5,688 nucleotides of DNA from Dysgonamonadaceae bacterium (GTDB taxonomy: Bacteria; Bacteroidota; Bacteroidia; Bacteroidales; Azobacteroidaceae), in the NCBI GenBank assembly GCA_031287395.1, contig JAITTA010000116.1, forward strand, positions 1-5,688, given 5' to 3'. The notes beneath the pieces were generated by a model. It saw nothing but the letters and a program-made list of their open reading frames with translations, did no database searches and had not been told where the DNA came from. Both the position numbers and the translations under genes were made by a program. Below, in pieces: positions 1 through 5,688 of the stretch (positions are counted from its first letter, which is position 1; every line of letters begins with the position of its first letter).

Positions 1-23
1 TTTTACACCTAAAAATTGTATTC

Positions 24-1397
24 ATGAAAGACATTAAGCAGTACATTGAAGAAAACAAACAGCGATTCCTTGATGAATTATTTGAATTAATCCGTATTCC
101 GTCCATCAGTTCCGAAGAAAAACATAAACCGGATATGATAAAAGCCGCCGAGTATTGGAAAAAACTCCTTTTAGAAGCTGGGGTCGATAAAGCAGAGATC
201 ATGACAACAACCGGAAATCCGGTAGTTTATGGTGAAAAGATCATCAGTCCGTCACTTCCTCCGGTTTTAGTTTACGGTCATTACGATGTGATGCCGGTCG
301 ATCCGTTGGATTTATGGAAAAGCAATCCGTTCGAACCGGTCATCCGGGATGAAAAAATTTATGCTCGGGGAGCCGATGATGATAAAGGGCAAAGTTTTAT
401 ACATGCCAAAGCATTCGAATACATGATACGCACAAACAATCTGCCATGCAACGTCAAATTTATGTTTGAAGGAGAAGAAGAGATCGGATCTCCGGCACTG
501 GTAAAGTGGAGTGCAGATCAGAAAGAATTGTTAAAAGCCGACATTATCCTCGTTTCCGATACCGGGATGATAGCACAGGATATTCCTTCCATTACCTGTG
601 GTTTACGCGGTCTCGAGTATCTTGAAGTAGAAGTAACCGGGCCTTGCCGGGATTTGCATTCGGGCCTTTTCGGCGGAGCCGTAGCTAACCCCATCAATAT
701 CCTGGCTAAAATGATCGCGTCCATGCAGGATGAAAACGGGCACATCACAATCAAAGGTTTTTACGACGATGTGGAAGAGTTGAGTGCGTTCGAACGTGAA
801 GAATTGAATAAGGCGCCATTCAGCCTGAGTGAATACAAAAAAGCACTGGATATTGACGAAGTATGCGGTGAAGCCGGTTATACGACTACGGAACGTACAG
901 GAATCCGACCAACATTCGATGTATGCGGAATTTGGGGCGGCTACACCGGAGAAGGAGCTAAAACAGTGATTCCATCGAAAGCATATGCTAAAATATCCAT
1001 GAGACTGGTTCCTCATCAACAACACGAGAAAATTGCAGAATTATTTGCTACACACTTCGAATCAATTGCTCCCCCGTGTGTAAAAGTGAAAGTAACTCAT
1101 CTCCACGGAGGAGAAGCGTATGTTTCACCTACCAGTTCTCCGGCATATCAAGCTGCAGCACAGGCGCTCGAAACCACATTCGGGAAACGCCCTGTTCCAT
1201 TCCGCAGCGGAGGAAGCATCCCCATTATTGCAACTTTCGAAAAAGTTTTAGGAATCAAATCAATATTGATGGGGTTCGGTCTGGAAAGCGATGCGATTCA
1301 TTCTCCCAACGAAAATTTTCCTTTGTACAATCTATTTAAAGGAATAGAAACAATTCCTTATTTTTACCGGAATTTTGCAAAATTATTGAAAGATTAA
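24..1397 (+). CDS. M20 family metallopeptidase (cytosolic dipeptidase, CNDP/DUG1-like)
   Basis: A 457-residue zinc peptidase of family M20, probably cleaving dipeptides or short peptides in the cytoplasm. The expected metal and catalytic residues are all visible: GHYDV (H86 zinc ligand, D88), ARGADDDKG (D119 bridging aspartate), FEGEEEIGS (E152 general base, E153 ligand), VSDT (D179 ligand) and AIHSPNE (H426 ligand). The inserted lid/dimerisation domain spans roughly 190-350 and carries LHSG (H212), the histidine that reaches the partner's active site in M20 dimers. FRSGGSIP (393-400) matches the substrate-carboxylate-binding region. There is no signal peptide or membrane segment, and the length suits the carnosinase-like M20 branch. 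The ATG is the only sensible start and has no Shine-Dalgarno sequence. Only 23 bases precede it, so its promoter or operon partners are not visible. The family is secure; the exact substrate cannot be read from sequence, and related M20 enzymes include carboxypeptidases and deacylases. Confidence 0.93.
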   Translation: MKDIKQYIEENKQRFLDELFELIRIPSISSEEKHKPDMIKAAEYWKKLLLEAGVDKAEIMTTTGNPVVYGEKIISPSLPPVLVYGHYDVMPVDPLDLWKSNPFEPVIRDEKIYARGADDDKGQSFIHAKAFEYMIRTNNLPCNVKFMFEGEEEIGSPALVKWSADQKELLKADIILVSDTGMIAQDIPSITCGLRGLEYLEVEVTGPCRDLHSGLFGGAVANPINILAKMIASMQDENGHITIKGFYDDVEELSAFEREELNKAPFSLSEYKKALDIDEVCGEAGYTTTERTGIRPTFDVCGIWGGYTGEGAKTVIPSKAYAKISMRLVPHQQHEKIAELFATHFESIAPPCVKVKVTHLHGGEAYVSPTSSPAYQAAAQALETTFGKRPVPFRSGGSIPIIATFEKVLGIKSILMGFGLESDAIHSPNENFPLYNLFKGIETIPYFYRNFAKLLKD

Positions 1398-1420
1398 CAA
1401 CTGTTTCACTTTTCCGGCAT

Positions 1421-1465
1421 TTCAATCGCAGGGAGAAATCCACAAGTTCTCCCCTGCAATTGGAA
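1421..1465 (+). terminator. Hairpin after the M20 peptidase gene, probable terminator
   Basis: The left arm at 1423-1437 (CAATCGCAGGGAGAA) pairs with 1447-1462 (TTCTCCCCTGCAATTG), with one C/A mismatch, one bulged C and a 9-base loop. The G/C-rich core and the position 24 bases after the peptidase stop suggest a transcription terminator. No U-run follows: the next bases are GAATGAATAAAAAATAATGG. It is therefore not a textbook intrinsic terminator; it could instead stabilise the 3' end of the mRNA or belong to the aldolase leader. Confidence 0.5.
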
Positions 1466-1550
1466 TGAATAAAAAATAATGGATTTGAAATAAAAAAACA
1501 TTATAGGCGAATAGGGTGTTTATTATAAAGAATATTAAAGAATTCATAAT

Positions 1551-2609
1551 ATGGATACTTCAAAAATTGTCGCTTTATTAGGAGAACAGGCCGGGTTTTA
1601 TCTCAATCATGAATGCAAAACCATTGACAAATCTTTGATTCATGCACCGTCTCCCCAAATTATTGAACAAGTTTGGACCGAATCGGACAGGAATTTACCG
1701 ACGCTAAATAACCTTCAACGCATACTCAGTCACGGGAGATTGGCAAACACGGGATATCTCTCCATCCTTCCTGTCGACCAGGGAATCGAGCATACGGCAG
1801 GAGCTTCGTTTGCACCGAACCCACTTTATTTCGATCCGGAAAATATCGTAAAACTGGCCATTGAAGGAGAATGCAATGCCGTTGCATCGACTTTTGGGGT
1901 ATTGGGTGCAATTGCGAGGAAATATGCGCACAAAATCCCCTTTATTGTGAAAATAAATCACAATGAATTGATGACTTATCCGAATTCGTACAACCAGATT
2001 CTGTTCGGAACGATCAAAGAAGCCTGGAATATGGGAGCTGCAGCAGTGGGAGCGACTATTTATTTCGGTTCGGAAGAAAGCCGGAGGCAGATGATCGAAA
2101 TTTCCGAGGCATTTGAATATGCACATGAATTAGGCATGGTTACCATCCTGTGGTGTTACCTGAGGAATGATGCTTTCAAGAAAGACGGTACCGATTATCA
2201 TGCAGCAGCCGATATGACCGGACAGGCAAACCATCTGGGGGTCACGATTCAGGCAGATATTGTCAAGCAGAAATTGCCTGTCAACAACGGAGGGTTTACA
2301 GCCATTGGTTTTGCTAAAACAAATCCGGAAATGTACAATCAATTAGCGACGAACCATCCGATCGATTTATGTCGTTATCAAGTAGCCAACGGATACATGG
2401 GACGCGTGGGATTGATTAATTCCGGAGGAGAATCGCACGGAAAATACGACCTCCGGGAAGCGGTCATCACTGCAGTTGTAAATAAACGCGCCGGGGGGAT
2501 GGGACTCATCAGCGGACGAAAAGCTTTTCAGAAACCCATGAAAGAAGGTGTGGTGTTATTGAATACTATTCAAAACGTTTATTTGGATAAAAGTATCGGC
2601 TTGGCATGA
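1551..2609 (+). CDS. fbaB: Class I fructose-bisphosphate aldolase, FbaB/DhnA type
   Basis: A 352-residue Schiff-base aldolase of the DhnA/archaeal-type family, reversibly splitting fructose-1,6-bisphosphate into glyceraldehyde-3-phosphate and dihydroxyacetone phosphate in cytosolic glycolysis/gluconeogenesis. Recognised by close resemblance to E. coli FbaB: LPVDQGIEH (73-81, D76 being the family's active-site aspartate), HAAADMTGQANHLG (217-230), ADIVKQKLP (235-243, K239 the likely Schiff-base lysine), INSGG (289-293) and NKRAGGMGLISGRKAF (311-326), the last two forming the phosphate-binding end of the TIM barrel. Length is normal and the C-terminal VYLD segment is present, so the gene looks intact. 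The ATG gives the expected N-terminus; its leader is A/T-rich with no Shine-Dalgarno sequence. The 153-base gap and hairpin upstream suggest separate transcription from the peptidase gene. A 7-of-8 match to TAnnTTTG (TGGATTTG, 1480-1487) is the only promoter hint and is weak. A metal-dependent class II aldolase is ruled out by the motifs. Confidence 0.96.
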   Translation: MDTSKIVALLGEQAGFYLNHECKTIDKSLIHAPSPQIIEQVWTESDRNLPTLNNLQRILSHGRLANTGYLSILPVDQGIEHTAGASFAPNPLYFDPENIVKLAIEGECNAVASTFGVLGAIARKYAHKIPFIVKINHNELMTYPNSYNQILFGTIKEAWNMGAAAVGATIYFGSEESRRQMIEISEAFEYAHELGMVTILWCYLRNDAFKKDGTDYHAAADMTGQANHLGVTIQADIVKQKLPVNNGGFTAIGFAKTNPEMYNQLATNHPIDLCRYQVANGYMGRVGLINSGGESHGKYDLREAVITAVVNKRAGGMGLISGRKAFQKPMKEGVVLLNTIQNVYLDKSIGLA

Positions 2610-2663
2610 ATCCATCCGAAAAACAATGATCGTTACAAGTTAAAGTATTGTAAAAAGTATTTA

Positions 2664-2873
2664 TTATTGTAATCTTCGTATCTCTATTTTATTATTATTG
2701 ATCTTTTTTGTCGAAAATTTTTTGTTTTCTTCCTTGCTGATTCGGGTAATATGGCGTACGATGTTAATCCGGTCTGCGAGGTCTGCTGTAATTATTTGTT
2801 CGGTTTCTAACATACGGAGTGTTTCCGTCCATGAAATACGTCTGATAATTTTTCCTTTGTTTTTAGTTTTCAT
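2664..2873 (-). CDS. Small basic hypothetical protein, divergent from the HTH gene
   Basis: A 69-residue protein from the ATG at 2873-2871; a 71-residue version would need a TTG at 2879-2877. Numbering from the ATG, it has a lysine-rich N-terminus, the predicted strand KIIRRISW, a short helix TETLRMLETEQ (about 16-26), a second helix around ADRINIVRHITRISKEE (about 33-49) and the C-terminal strands KKFSTKKI and KIEIRRL. This pattern (I-x-W-x-x-TLRxxE near the start, a kFs...IxxRL ending) resembles small uncharacterised Bacteroidales proteins often seen near mobile or phage-like genes; that resemblance is from memory, not a search. It is strongly basic, so nucleic-acid binding is possible but unproven. 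Function is unknown. It is preferred over the antisense reading frame because that one starts at TTG and gives an implausible product. It runs convergent to fbaB with a 54-base gap. Confidence 0.62.
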   Translation of the reverse strand: MKTKNKGKIIRRISWTETLRMLETEQIITADLADRINIVRHITRISKEENKKFSTKKINNNKIEIRRLQ

Positions 2874-2889
2874 ATTCAATAATTTTTAC

Positions 2890-2897
2890 TACATTTG
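2890..2897 (+). promoter_or_regulatory. Bacteroidetes-type -7 box, likely promoter of the HTH gene
   Basis: TACATTTG matches the Bacteroidetes -7 consensus TAnnTTTG exactly. The -33 position, 19 bases upstream, holds only TTTT (2867-2870) instead of TTTG, so the box is incomplete. Transcription would start near 2902 and give a leader of about 100 bases before the HTH start at 3005. A weaker alternative nearer the gene is TAATTTAT at 2983-2990, with a TTTG at 2957-2960 that is spaced 22 bases away. Confidence 0.5.
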
Positions 2898-2904
2898 TCC
2901 TATA

Positions 2905-2912
2905 CAAAATTT
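2905..2912 (-). promoter_or_regulatory. Possible -7 box for the small minus-strand gene
   Basis: Read on the minus strand this is AAATTTTG, matching seven of eight positions of TAnnTTTG. It would give a start near 2899 and a leader of about 25 bases to the ATG at 2873. There is no clear -33 TTTG. It lies within ten bases of the plus-strand box and faces it, so the two promoters would compete if both are real. In such A/T-rich DNA a chance match is quite possible. Confidence 0.25.
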
Positions 2913-2923
2913 ATTTCCGTAAA

Positions 2924-2947
2924 GTTACTATTAAAATTTTAAGTAAC
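2924..2947. promoter_or_regulatory. Imperfect 24-bp palindrome, candidate HTH operator
   Basis: Outer arms GTTAC (2924-2928) and GTAAC (2943-2947) flank the perfect palindrome TTAAAATTTTAA (2931-2942), with an extra TA (2929-2930) on the left. Eleven base pairs are symmetric about one centre apart from that offset. The site lies between two divergent genes, one of which encodes a probable dimeric XRE DNA-binding protein, which is where autoregulatory operators usually sit. The inner part is pure A/T and could arise by chance; the outer GTTAC/GTAAC arms are the informative part. A hairpin role is unlikely because the palindrome has no loop. Confidence 0.4.
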
Positions 2948-3004
2948 AATGAAATTTTTGTAAAATTATTAATTTTTTCCTGTAATTTATAATAATTCTA
3001 AATA

Positions 3005-3436
3005 ATGTTTTCACAAAGATTAGTTGAAACAATAAGAAAAAGGGGACTTTCAAGGTACAAAATTGCACAAGATACCAAAATTACAGAAGCTACGTTATCC
3101 AATTACAGTAACGGAAAAGTAAATCCTAGTCCTTCAATCGTCAAACAATTGGCTGATTATTTGGGAGTTGATTACAATTGGTTATTAACAGGTGAAGGAA
3201 ATGGCGAAATTTTGACCGGTTCAAATATTCTTGCAGATTCTACCTCTACTTACAGAGCAAGGAAGAAGAAATATTCGAAAAACGATTTAAACAGCATTAT
3301 CGATTATTTTGAATCCCAGTTAAAAACAAAGGATACTATAATTAAGAATCACATGGAAGATTTATCCGTTCGGATGACCTCCATTGAAAATAAACTGGAT
3401 TTATTGTTTCAGGTATCCAAACTAGGAAAAAAATAA
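3005..3436 (+). CDS. XRE-family HTH transcriptional regulator with C-terminal zipper
   Basis: A 143-residue phage-repressor-like regulator. Residues 2-62 form a Cro/CI-type DNA-binding domain: helix 1 (FSQRLVETIRKRG), helix 2 SRYKIAQDT (16-24), recognition helix TEATLSNYSNG (27-37) and helix 4 SIVKQLADYLG (44-54), ending in the NWLLTGEG signature (58-65) frequent in Bacteroidetes XRE proteins. Residues 65-92 are a polar, basic linker. Residues 93-137 look like a coiled coil, with I99, L106, I113, L120, I127 and L134 at exact seven-residue spacing. There is no LexA/CI-type peptidase domain, so release by self-cleavage is not expected. It probably represses its own and/or the divergent small gene through sites in 2874-3004. 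The target is inferred, not shown. The ATG starts right at the HTH fold. Composition is more A/T-rich than the flanking genes, hinting at later acquisition. Confidence 0.88.
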   Translation: MFSQRLVETIRKRGLSRYKIAQDTKITEATLSNYSNGKVNPSPSIVKQLADYLGVDYNWLLTGEGNGEILTGSNILADSTSTYRARKKKYSKNDLNSIIDYFESQLKTKDTIIKNHMEDLSVRMTSIENKLDLLFQVSKLGKK

Positions 3437-3445
3437 AAAAATCTA

Positions 3446-3453
3446 TACTTTTG
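3446..3453 (+). promoter_or_regulatory. Bacteroidetes-type -7 box, likely cysS promoter
   Basis: TACTTTTG matches TAnnTTTG exactly and begins ten bases after the HTH stop codon. No TTTG is present at the -33 position; that stretch is A-rich. Transcription from about 3458-3460 would give cysS a leader of roughly 25 bases. It implies that cysS is expressed independently of the HTH gene, although no terminator separates the two and read-through is possible. Confidence 0.6.
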
Positions 3454-3482
3454 TCCTTTGAAATGACAAACTGCTTTTTCTT

Positions 3483-4985
3483 ATGGACAATCAATTACAG
3501 ATTTACAATACATTAAGTCGTACAAAAGAAATATTTTCACCTCTTCATCCACCTCGTGTGGGTTTATATGTGTGTGGTCCTACGGTTTACGGGGATCCGC
3601 ATTTGGGGCATGCGCGCCCTGCTATTACGTTCGACATCCTGTTCCGTTACCTTACGCATCTCGGATACAAAGTGCGTTATGTCAGGAATATCACCGATGT
3701 GGGGCACTTGGAAAACGATGCGGATGCAGGAGAAGATAAAATAGCTAAAAAAGCCCGGCTGGAACAATTGGAACCAATGGAAGTGGTACAATATTACCTC
3801 AATCGTTACCACAAGGCAATGGATGCTCTGAATGTGCTTCCGCCCAGCATCGAACCTCATGCCAGCGGGCACATCATCGAACAAATCGGCCTGGTAAAAG
3901 AAATCCTGGATAAAGGATATGCTTATGAAAGCCAGGGATCGGTCTATTTTGATGTTCCCAAATACAATCAGGATTACAAATACGGTGTCCTTTCCGGTAG
4001 AAACATTGAGGAAATGCTCAGCACTACCCGGGAACTGGACGGACAAGAGGAAAAACACAATTCCGTGGACTTTGCATTGTGGAAAAAAGCGTCTCCCGAA
4101 CACATCATGCACTGGCCATCGCCCTGGAGTGAAGGGTTTCCCGGATGGCATCTCGAATGTACGGCTATGAGTAAAAAGTATCTGGGCGAGGTTTTTGATA
4201 TCCACGGAGGAGGAATGGATCTGATTTTTCCACATCATGAATGTGAAATTGCTCAATCGGTGGCTTCTACCGGACACGAAGGAGTCCGGTACTGGATGCA
4301 CAACAATATGATCACCATCAACGGGCAGAAAATGGGTAAATCACTTGGAAATTTCATCACTCTGGAAGAATTTTTTACAGGAAATCATCCCGTGCTAACC
4401 CAGGCTTATGCACCAATGACCATCCGCTTTTTTATTCTCCAGGCTCATTATCGCAGTACGGTCGACTTCAGCAATGAAGCGCTCCAAGCATCCGAGAAAG
4501 GATTAGCCAGATTGATGGAAGCATATAAAAATATTGAAAAATTAAAATCCATTCCCATCCAAGAGACCAACGACTCCTCAAATGATAACGATAATCATAT
4601 AAAAAATATCGAAACAGGTTGCTATGAGGCAATGAATGATGATTTGAACACTCCTATCGTTATTTCTTATCTTTTCGAAGCGACCCGCATTATTAATTCG
4701 GCTTTAGCAGGAGAAAAAATCCTTTCGGAAAAACAGATAACAGATTTAAAGAATCTATTCGAAACTTTCCTTTTTGACCTGATGGGAATAAAAGACGAAT
4801 TGAAAGACGGAAATGCCTCCTACGAATCGTTTGCCAAAGCAATCGACATGTTACTCGACATACGTCTACAGGCGAAACAAAACAAGGATTGGGCTACATC
4901 CGATAAAATCAGGAACGAATTAACGACCCTCGGCTTTGAAATCAAGGATACCAAAGACGGTTTTGAATGGAAATTAACCAAATAA
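3483..4985 (+). CDS. cysS: Cysteinyl-tRNA synthetase
   Basis: A 500-residue class I aminoacyl-tRNA synthetase that activates cysteine with ATP and charges tRNA-Cys in the cytoplasm. Visible marks: YVCGPTVYGDPHLGHARP (29-46) with the HIGH-type signature HLGH at 40-43; the zinc site that selects the cysteine thiol, formed by C31, C226 (HLECTAMS), H251 and E255 (HHECEIAQS); DIHGGGMDLIFPHHE (239-253); and the KMSKS loop as KMGKS (283-287). The C-terminal part is helical: a DALR-like region from about 375, then a tail ending in SDKIRNELTTLGFEIKDT, the usual CysRS ending. A polar Asn/Asp/Ser linker lies at 360-371 between catalytic and anticodon-binding parts. It is about 40 residues longer than E. 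coli CysS (461), with part of the excess before C226. The ATG gives the standard N-terminus, without a Shine-Dalgarno sequence. It has its own -7 box and is followed after 35 bases by mnmD, its likely operon partner. Confidence 0.98.
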   Translation: MDNQLQIYNTLSRTKEIFSPLHPPRVGLYVCGPTVYGDPHLGHARPAITFDILFRYLTHLGYKVRYVRNITDVGHLENDADAGEDKIAKKARLEQLEPMEVVQYYLNRYHKAMDALNVLPPSIEPHASGHIIEQIGLVKEILDKGYAYESQGSVYFDVPKYNQDYKYGVLSGRNIEEMLSTTRELDGQEEKHNSVDFALWKKASPEHIMHWPSPWSEGFPGWHLECTAMSKKYLGEVFDIHGGGMDLIFPHHECEIAQSVASTGHEGVRYWMHNNMITINGQKMGKSLGNFITLEEFFTGNHPVLTQAYAPMTIRFFILQAHYRSTVDFSNEALQASEKGLARLMEAYKNIEKLKSIPIQETNDSSNDNDNHIKNIETGCYEAMNDDLNTPIVISYLFEATRIINSALAGEKILSEKQITDLKNLFETFLFDLMGIKDELKDGNASYESFAKAIDMLLDIRLQAKQNKDWATSDKIRNELTTLGFEIKDTKDGFEWKLTK

Positions 4986-5020
4986 ATGTAACTTCATTTT
5001 TAATTATTAATTATTTTTAA

Positions 5021-5688
5021 ATGTACCAACCTGAAATTCGACTCACGGCCGACGGTTCCCATACACTTTTCATCCCGGAAATGGACGAACATTATCATTC
5101 CGTTAACGGAGCCATTCAAGAATCGATGCATGTGTTTATCGATGCCGGCTTAAGGCAATGTCAAAAAAAAATAATCCGGATACTGGAGCTTGGTTTCGGG
5201 ACCGGTTTAAATGCTTTTTTATCATATATTGAATCAAAAAATACAGGTATCCAGATTTATTATACCGGTCTCGAAAAATATCCTATCCCAACCGGTTTGA
5301 TTGAAAAACTAAATTATGGGAAATTAAATTCTCAGGAAAATGGGATATACCTGGAAATACACCGGTGTACATGGAATATTCCCGTACGGATTACCCCGGA
5401 TTTTATTCTCGAAAAAATAAATGTCGATTTTCCGGATTTCGATTTCCCGGGAGGATACGACGTCGTTTATTTCGATGCTTTTGCTCCCGATAAACAAACC
5501 GGAGTGTGGACGCAGGAAATATTCGATAATCTATTTTCCTGCATGAATTGCGGTGGAATACTAACTACCTATTGCGCTAAAGGAAGTGTCCGCAGGATGA
5601 TGATACAGTCGGGTTTTAAAGTCGAACGGATACCGGGACCTCCGGGAAAAAGACAAATGCTCAGAGCACAAAAACCTCCCAAACATAC
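5021..5688 (+). CDS. mnmD: tRNA wobble-uridine methyltransferase MnmD (MnmC N-domain type), 3'-truncated
   Basis: An open frame of 222 codons that runs off the window without a stop. It resembles the SAM-dependent methyltransferase domain of MnmC (formerly DUF752), which methylates 5-aminomethyl-(2-thio)uridine at tRNA position 34 to the mnm5 form. Visible marks: EHYHSVNGAIQESMHVFI (23-40), the SAM-binding loop LELGFGTGLNA (55-65), the acidic end of strand 2 (GLEKYP, 83-88), VVYFDAFAPDKQTGVWTQ (148-165) with the family's DAFAP motif, GGILTTYCAKGSVRR (178-192) and the C-terminal PGPPGKRQMLRA (205-216). The last motif normally sits at the end of the domain, so a stop is expected within a few codons. 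If the frame instead continues, this would be a bifunctional MnmC with a C-terminal FAD oxidase; the window cannot decide. The ATG start is supported by the typical N-terminus; the 35-base A/T-rich gap after cysS has no clear promoter, so cotranscription is likely. A run of nine A falls in codons 48-51. Confidence 0.88.
   Translation, partial: MYQPEIRLTADGSHTLFIPEMDEHYHSVNGAIQESMHVFIDAGLRQCQKKIIRILELGFGTGLNAFLSYIESKNTGIQIYYTGLEKYPIPTGLIEKLNYGKLNSQENGIYLEIHRCTWNIPVRITPDFILEKINVDFPDFDFPGGYDVVYFDAFAPDKQTGVWTQEIFDNLFSCMNCGGILTTYCAKGSVRRMMIQSGFKVERIPGPPGKRQMLRAQKPPKH

Noticed and set aside
2633..2653. TTACAA/TTGTAA inverted repeat after fbaB, as a terminator between the convergent genes
   Set aside because: The stem is only six A/T-rich pairs with a nine-base loop and no U-run; too weak to claim.
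2698..2922. Plus-strand open frame of 74 codons with a hydrophobic product, opposite the small minus-strand gene
   Set aside because: It starts at TTG inside A/T-rich DNA and its hydrophobic residues are what the antisense of a Lys/Glu/Ile-rich protein yields. The minus-strand frame gives a more natural product with an ATG start.
2953..2967. AATTTT-TGT-AAAATT inverted repeat in the divergent gap, as a second operator
   Set aside because: Pure A/T arms in a region with 8 G/C of 60 bases; not distinguishable from composition.
2610..3482. Type II toxin-antitoxin locus or complete prophage/integrative element
   Set aside because: The two genes are divergent rather than cotranscribed, the small protein shows no recognisable toxin motif, and no integrase, att repeat or structural gene is present.
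3564..4301. Minus-strand open frame of 245 codons inside cysS
   Set aside because: It lies wholly opposite a secure, intact cysS and its product has no recognisable motifs; the same holds for smaller frames opposite the peptidase and fbaB genes.
5001..5013. TAATTA-T-TAATTA palindrome between cysS and mnmD
   Set aside because: Low-complexity A/T sequence; no -7 box or stable hairpin, and chance symmetry is likely.

Overview
The window reads as chromosomal DNA of a Bacteroidota bacterium, most likely Bacteroidales. Three things point that way: promoter-like TAnnTTTG boxes (the Bacteroidetes -7 element), A/T-rich leaders without Shine-Dalgarno sequences, and protein types common in that group (M20 'dipeptidase', DhnA-type class I aldolase, MnmD). 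Genus cannot be set by eye. No tRNA, rRNA, CRISPR array, insertion sequence or transposase was seen.

Layout. (1) 24-1397 +, cytosolic M20 metallopeptidase/dipeptidase, followed by a strong hairpin at 1421-1465. (2) 1551-2609 +, class I fructose-bisphosphate aldolase (FbaB/DhnA type). (3) 2610-3482, an A/T-rich island with a small basic protein on the minus strand (2664-2873) and a divergent XRE-family HTH protein on the plus strand (3005-3436). The 131-base gap between them is very A/T-rich. It holds a perfect plus-strand -7 box, a weaker minus-strand one and an imperfect 24-bp palindrome that could be an operator. (4) 3483-4985 +, cysteinyl-tRNA synthetase, with its own -7 box just after the HTH stop. 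(5) 5021 to the window edge, a 3'-truncated MnmD-like tRNA wobble-uridine methyltransferase, 35 bases after cysS and probably cotranscribed with it.

How the genes fit together. cysS and mnmD form a plausible tRNA-function pair (charging and wobble modification). The peptidase and the aldolase are ordinary metabolic genes, each apparently its own unit. The part that does not look like housekeeping is the divergent small-protein/HTH pair. It resembles a regulatory module of a phage or integrative element, but no integrase, att repeat or other mobile gene is visible. The HTH protein lacks a LexA-type peptidase domain and instead ends in a six-heptad Ile/Leu zipper. This pair is the best candidate here for something undescribed, though the sequence supports only 'small self-contained regulatory module', not a new system.
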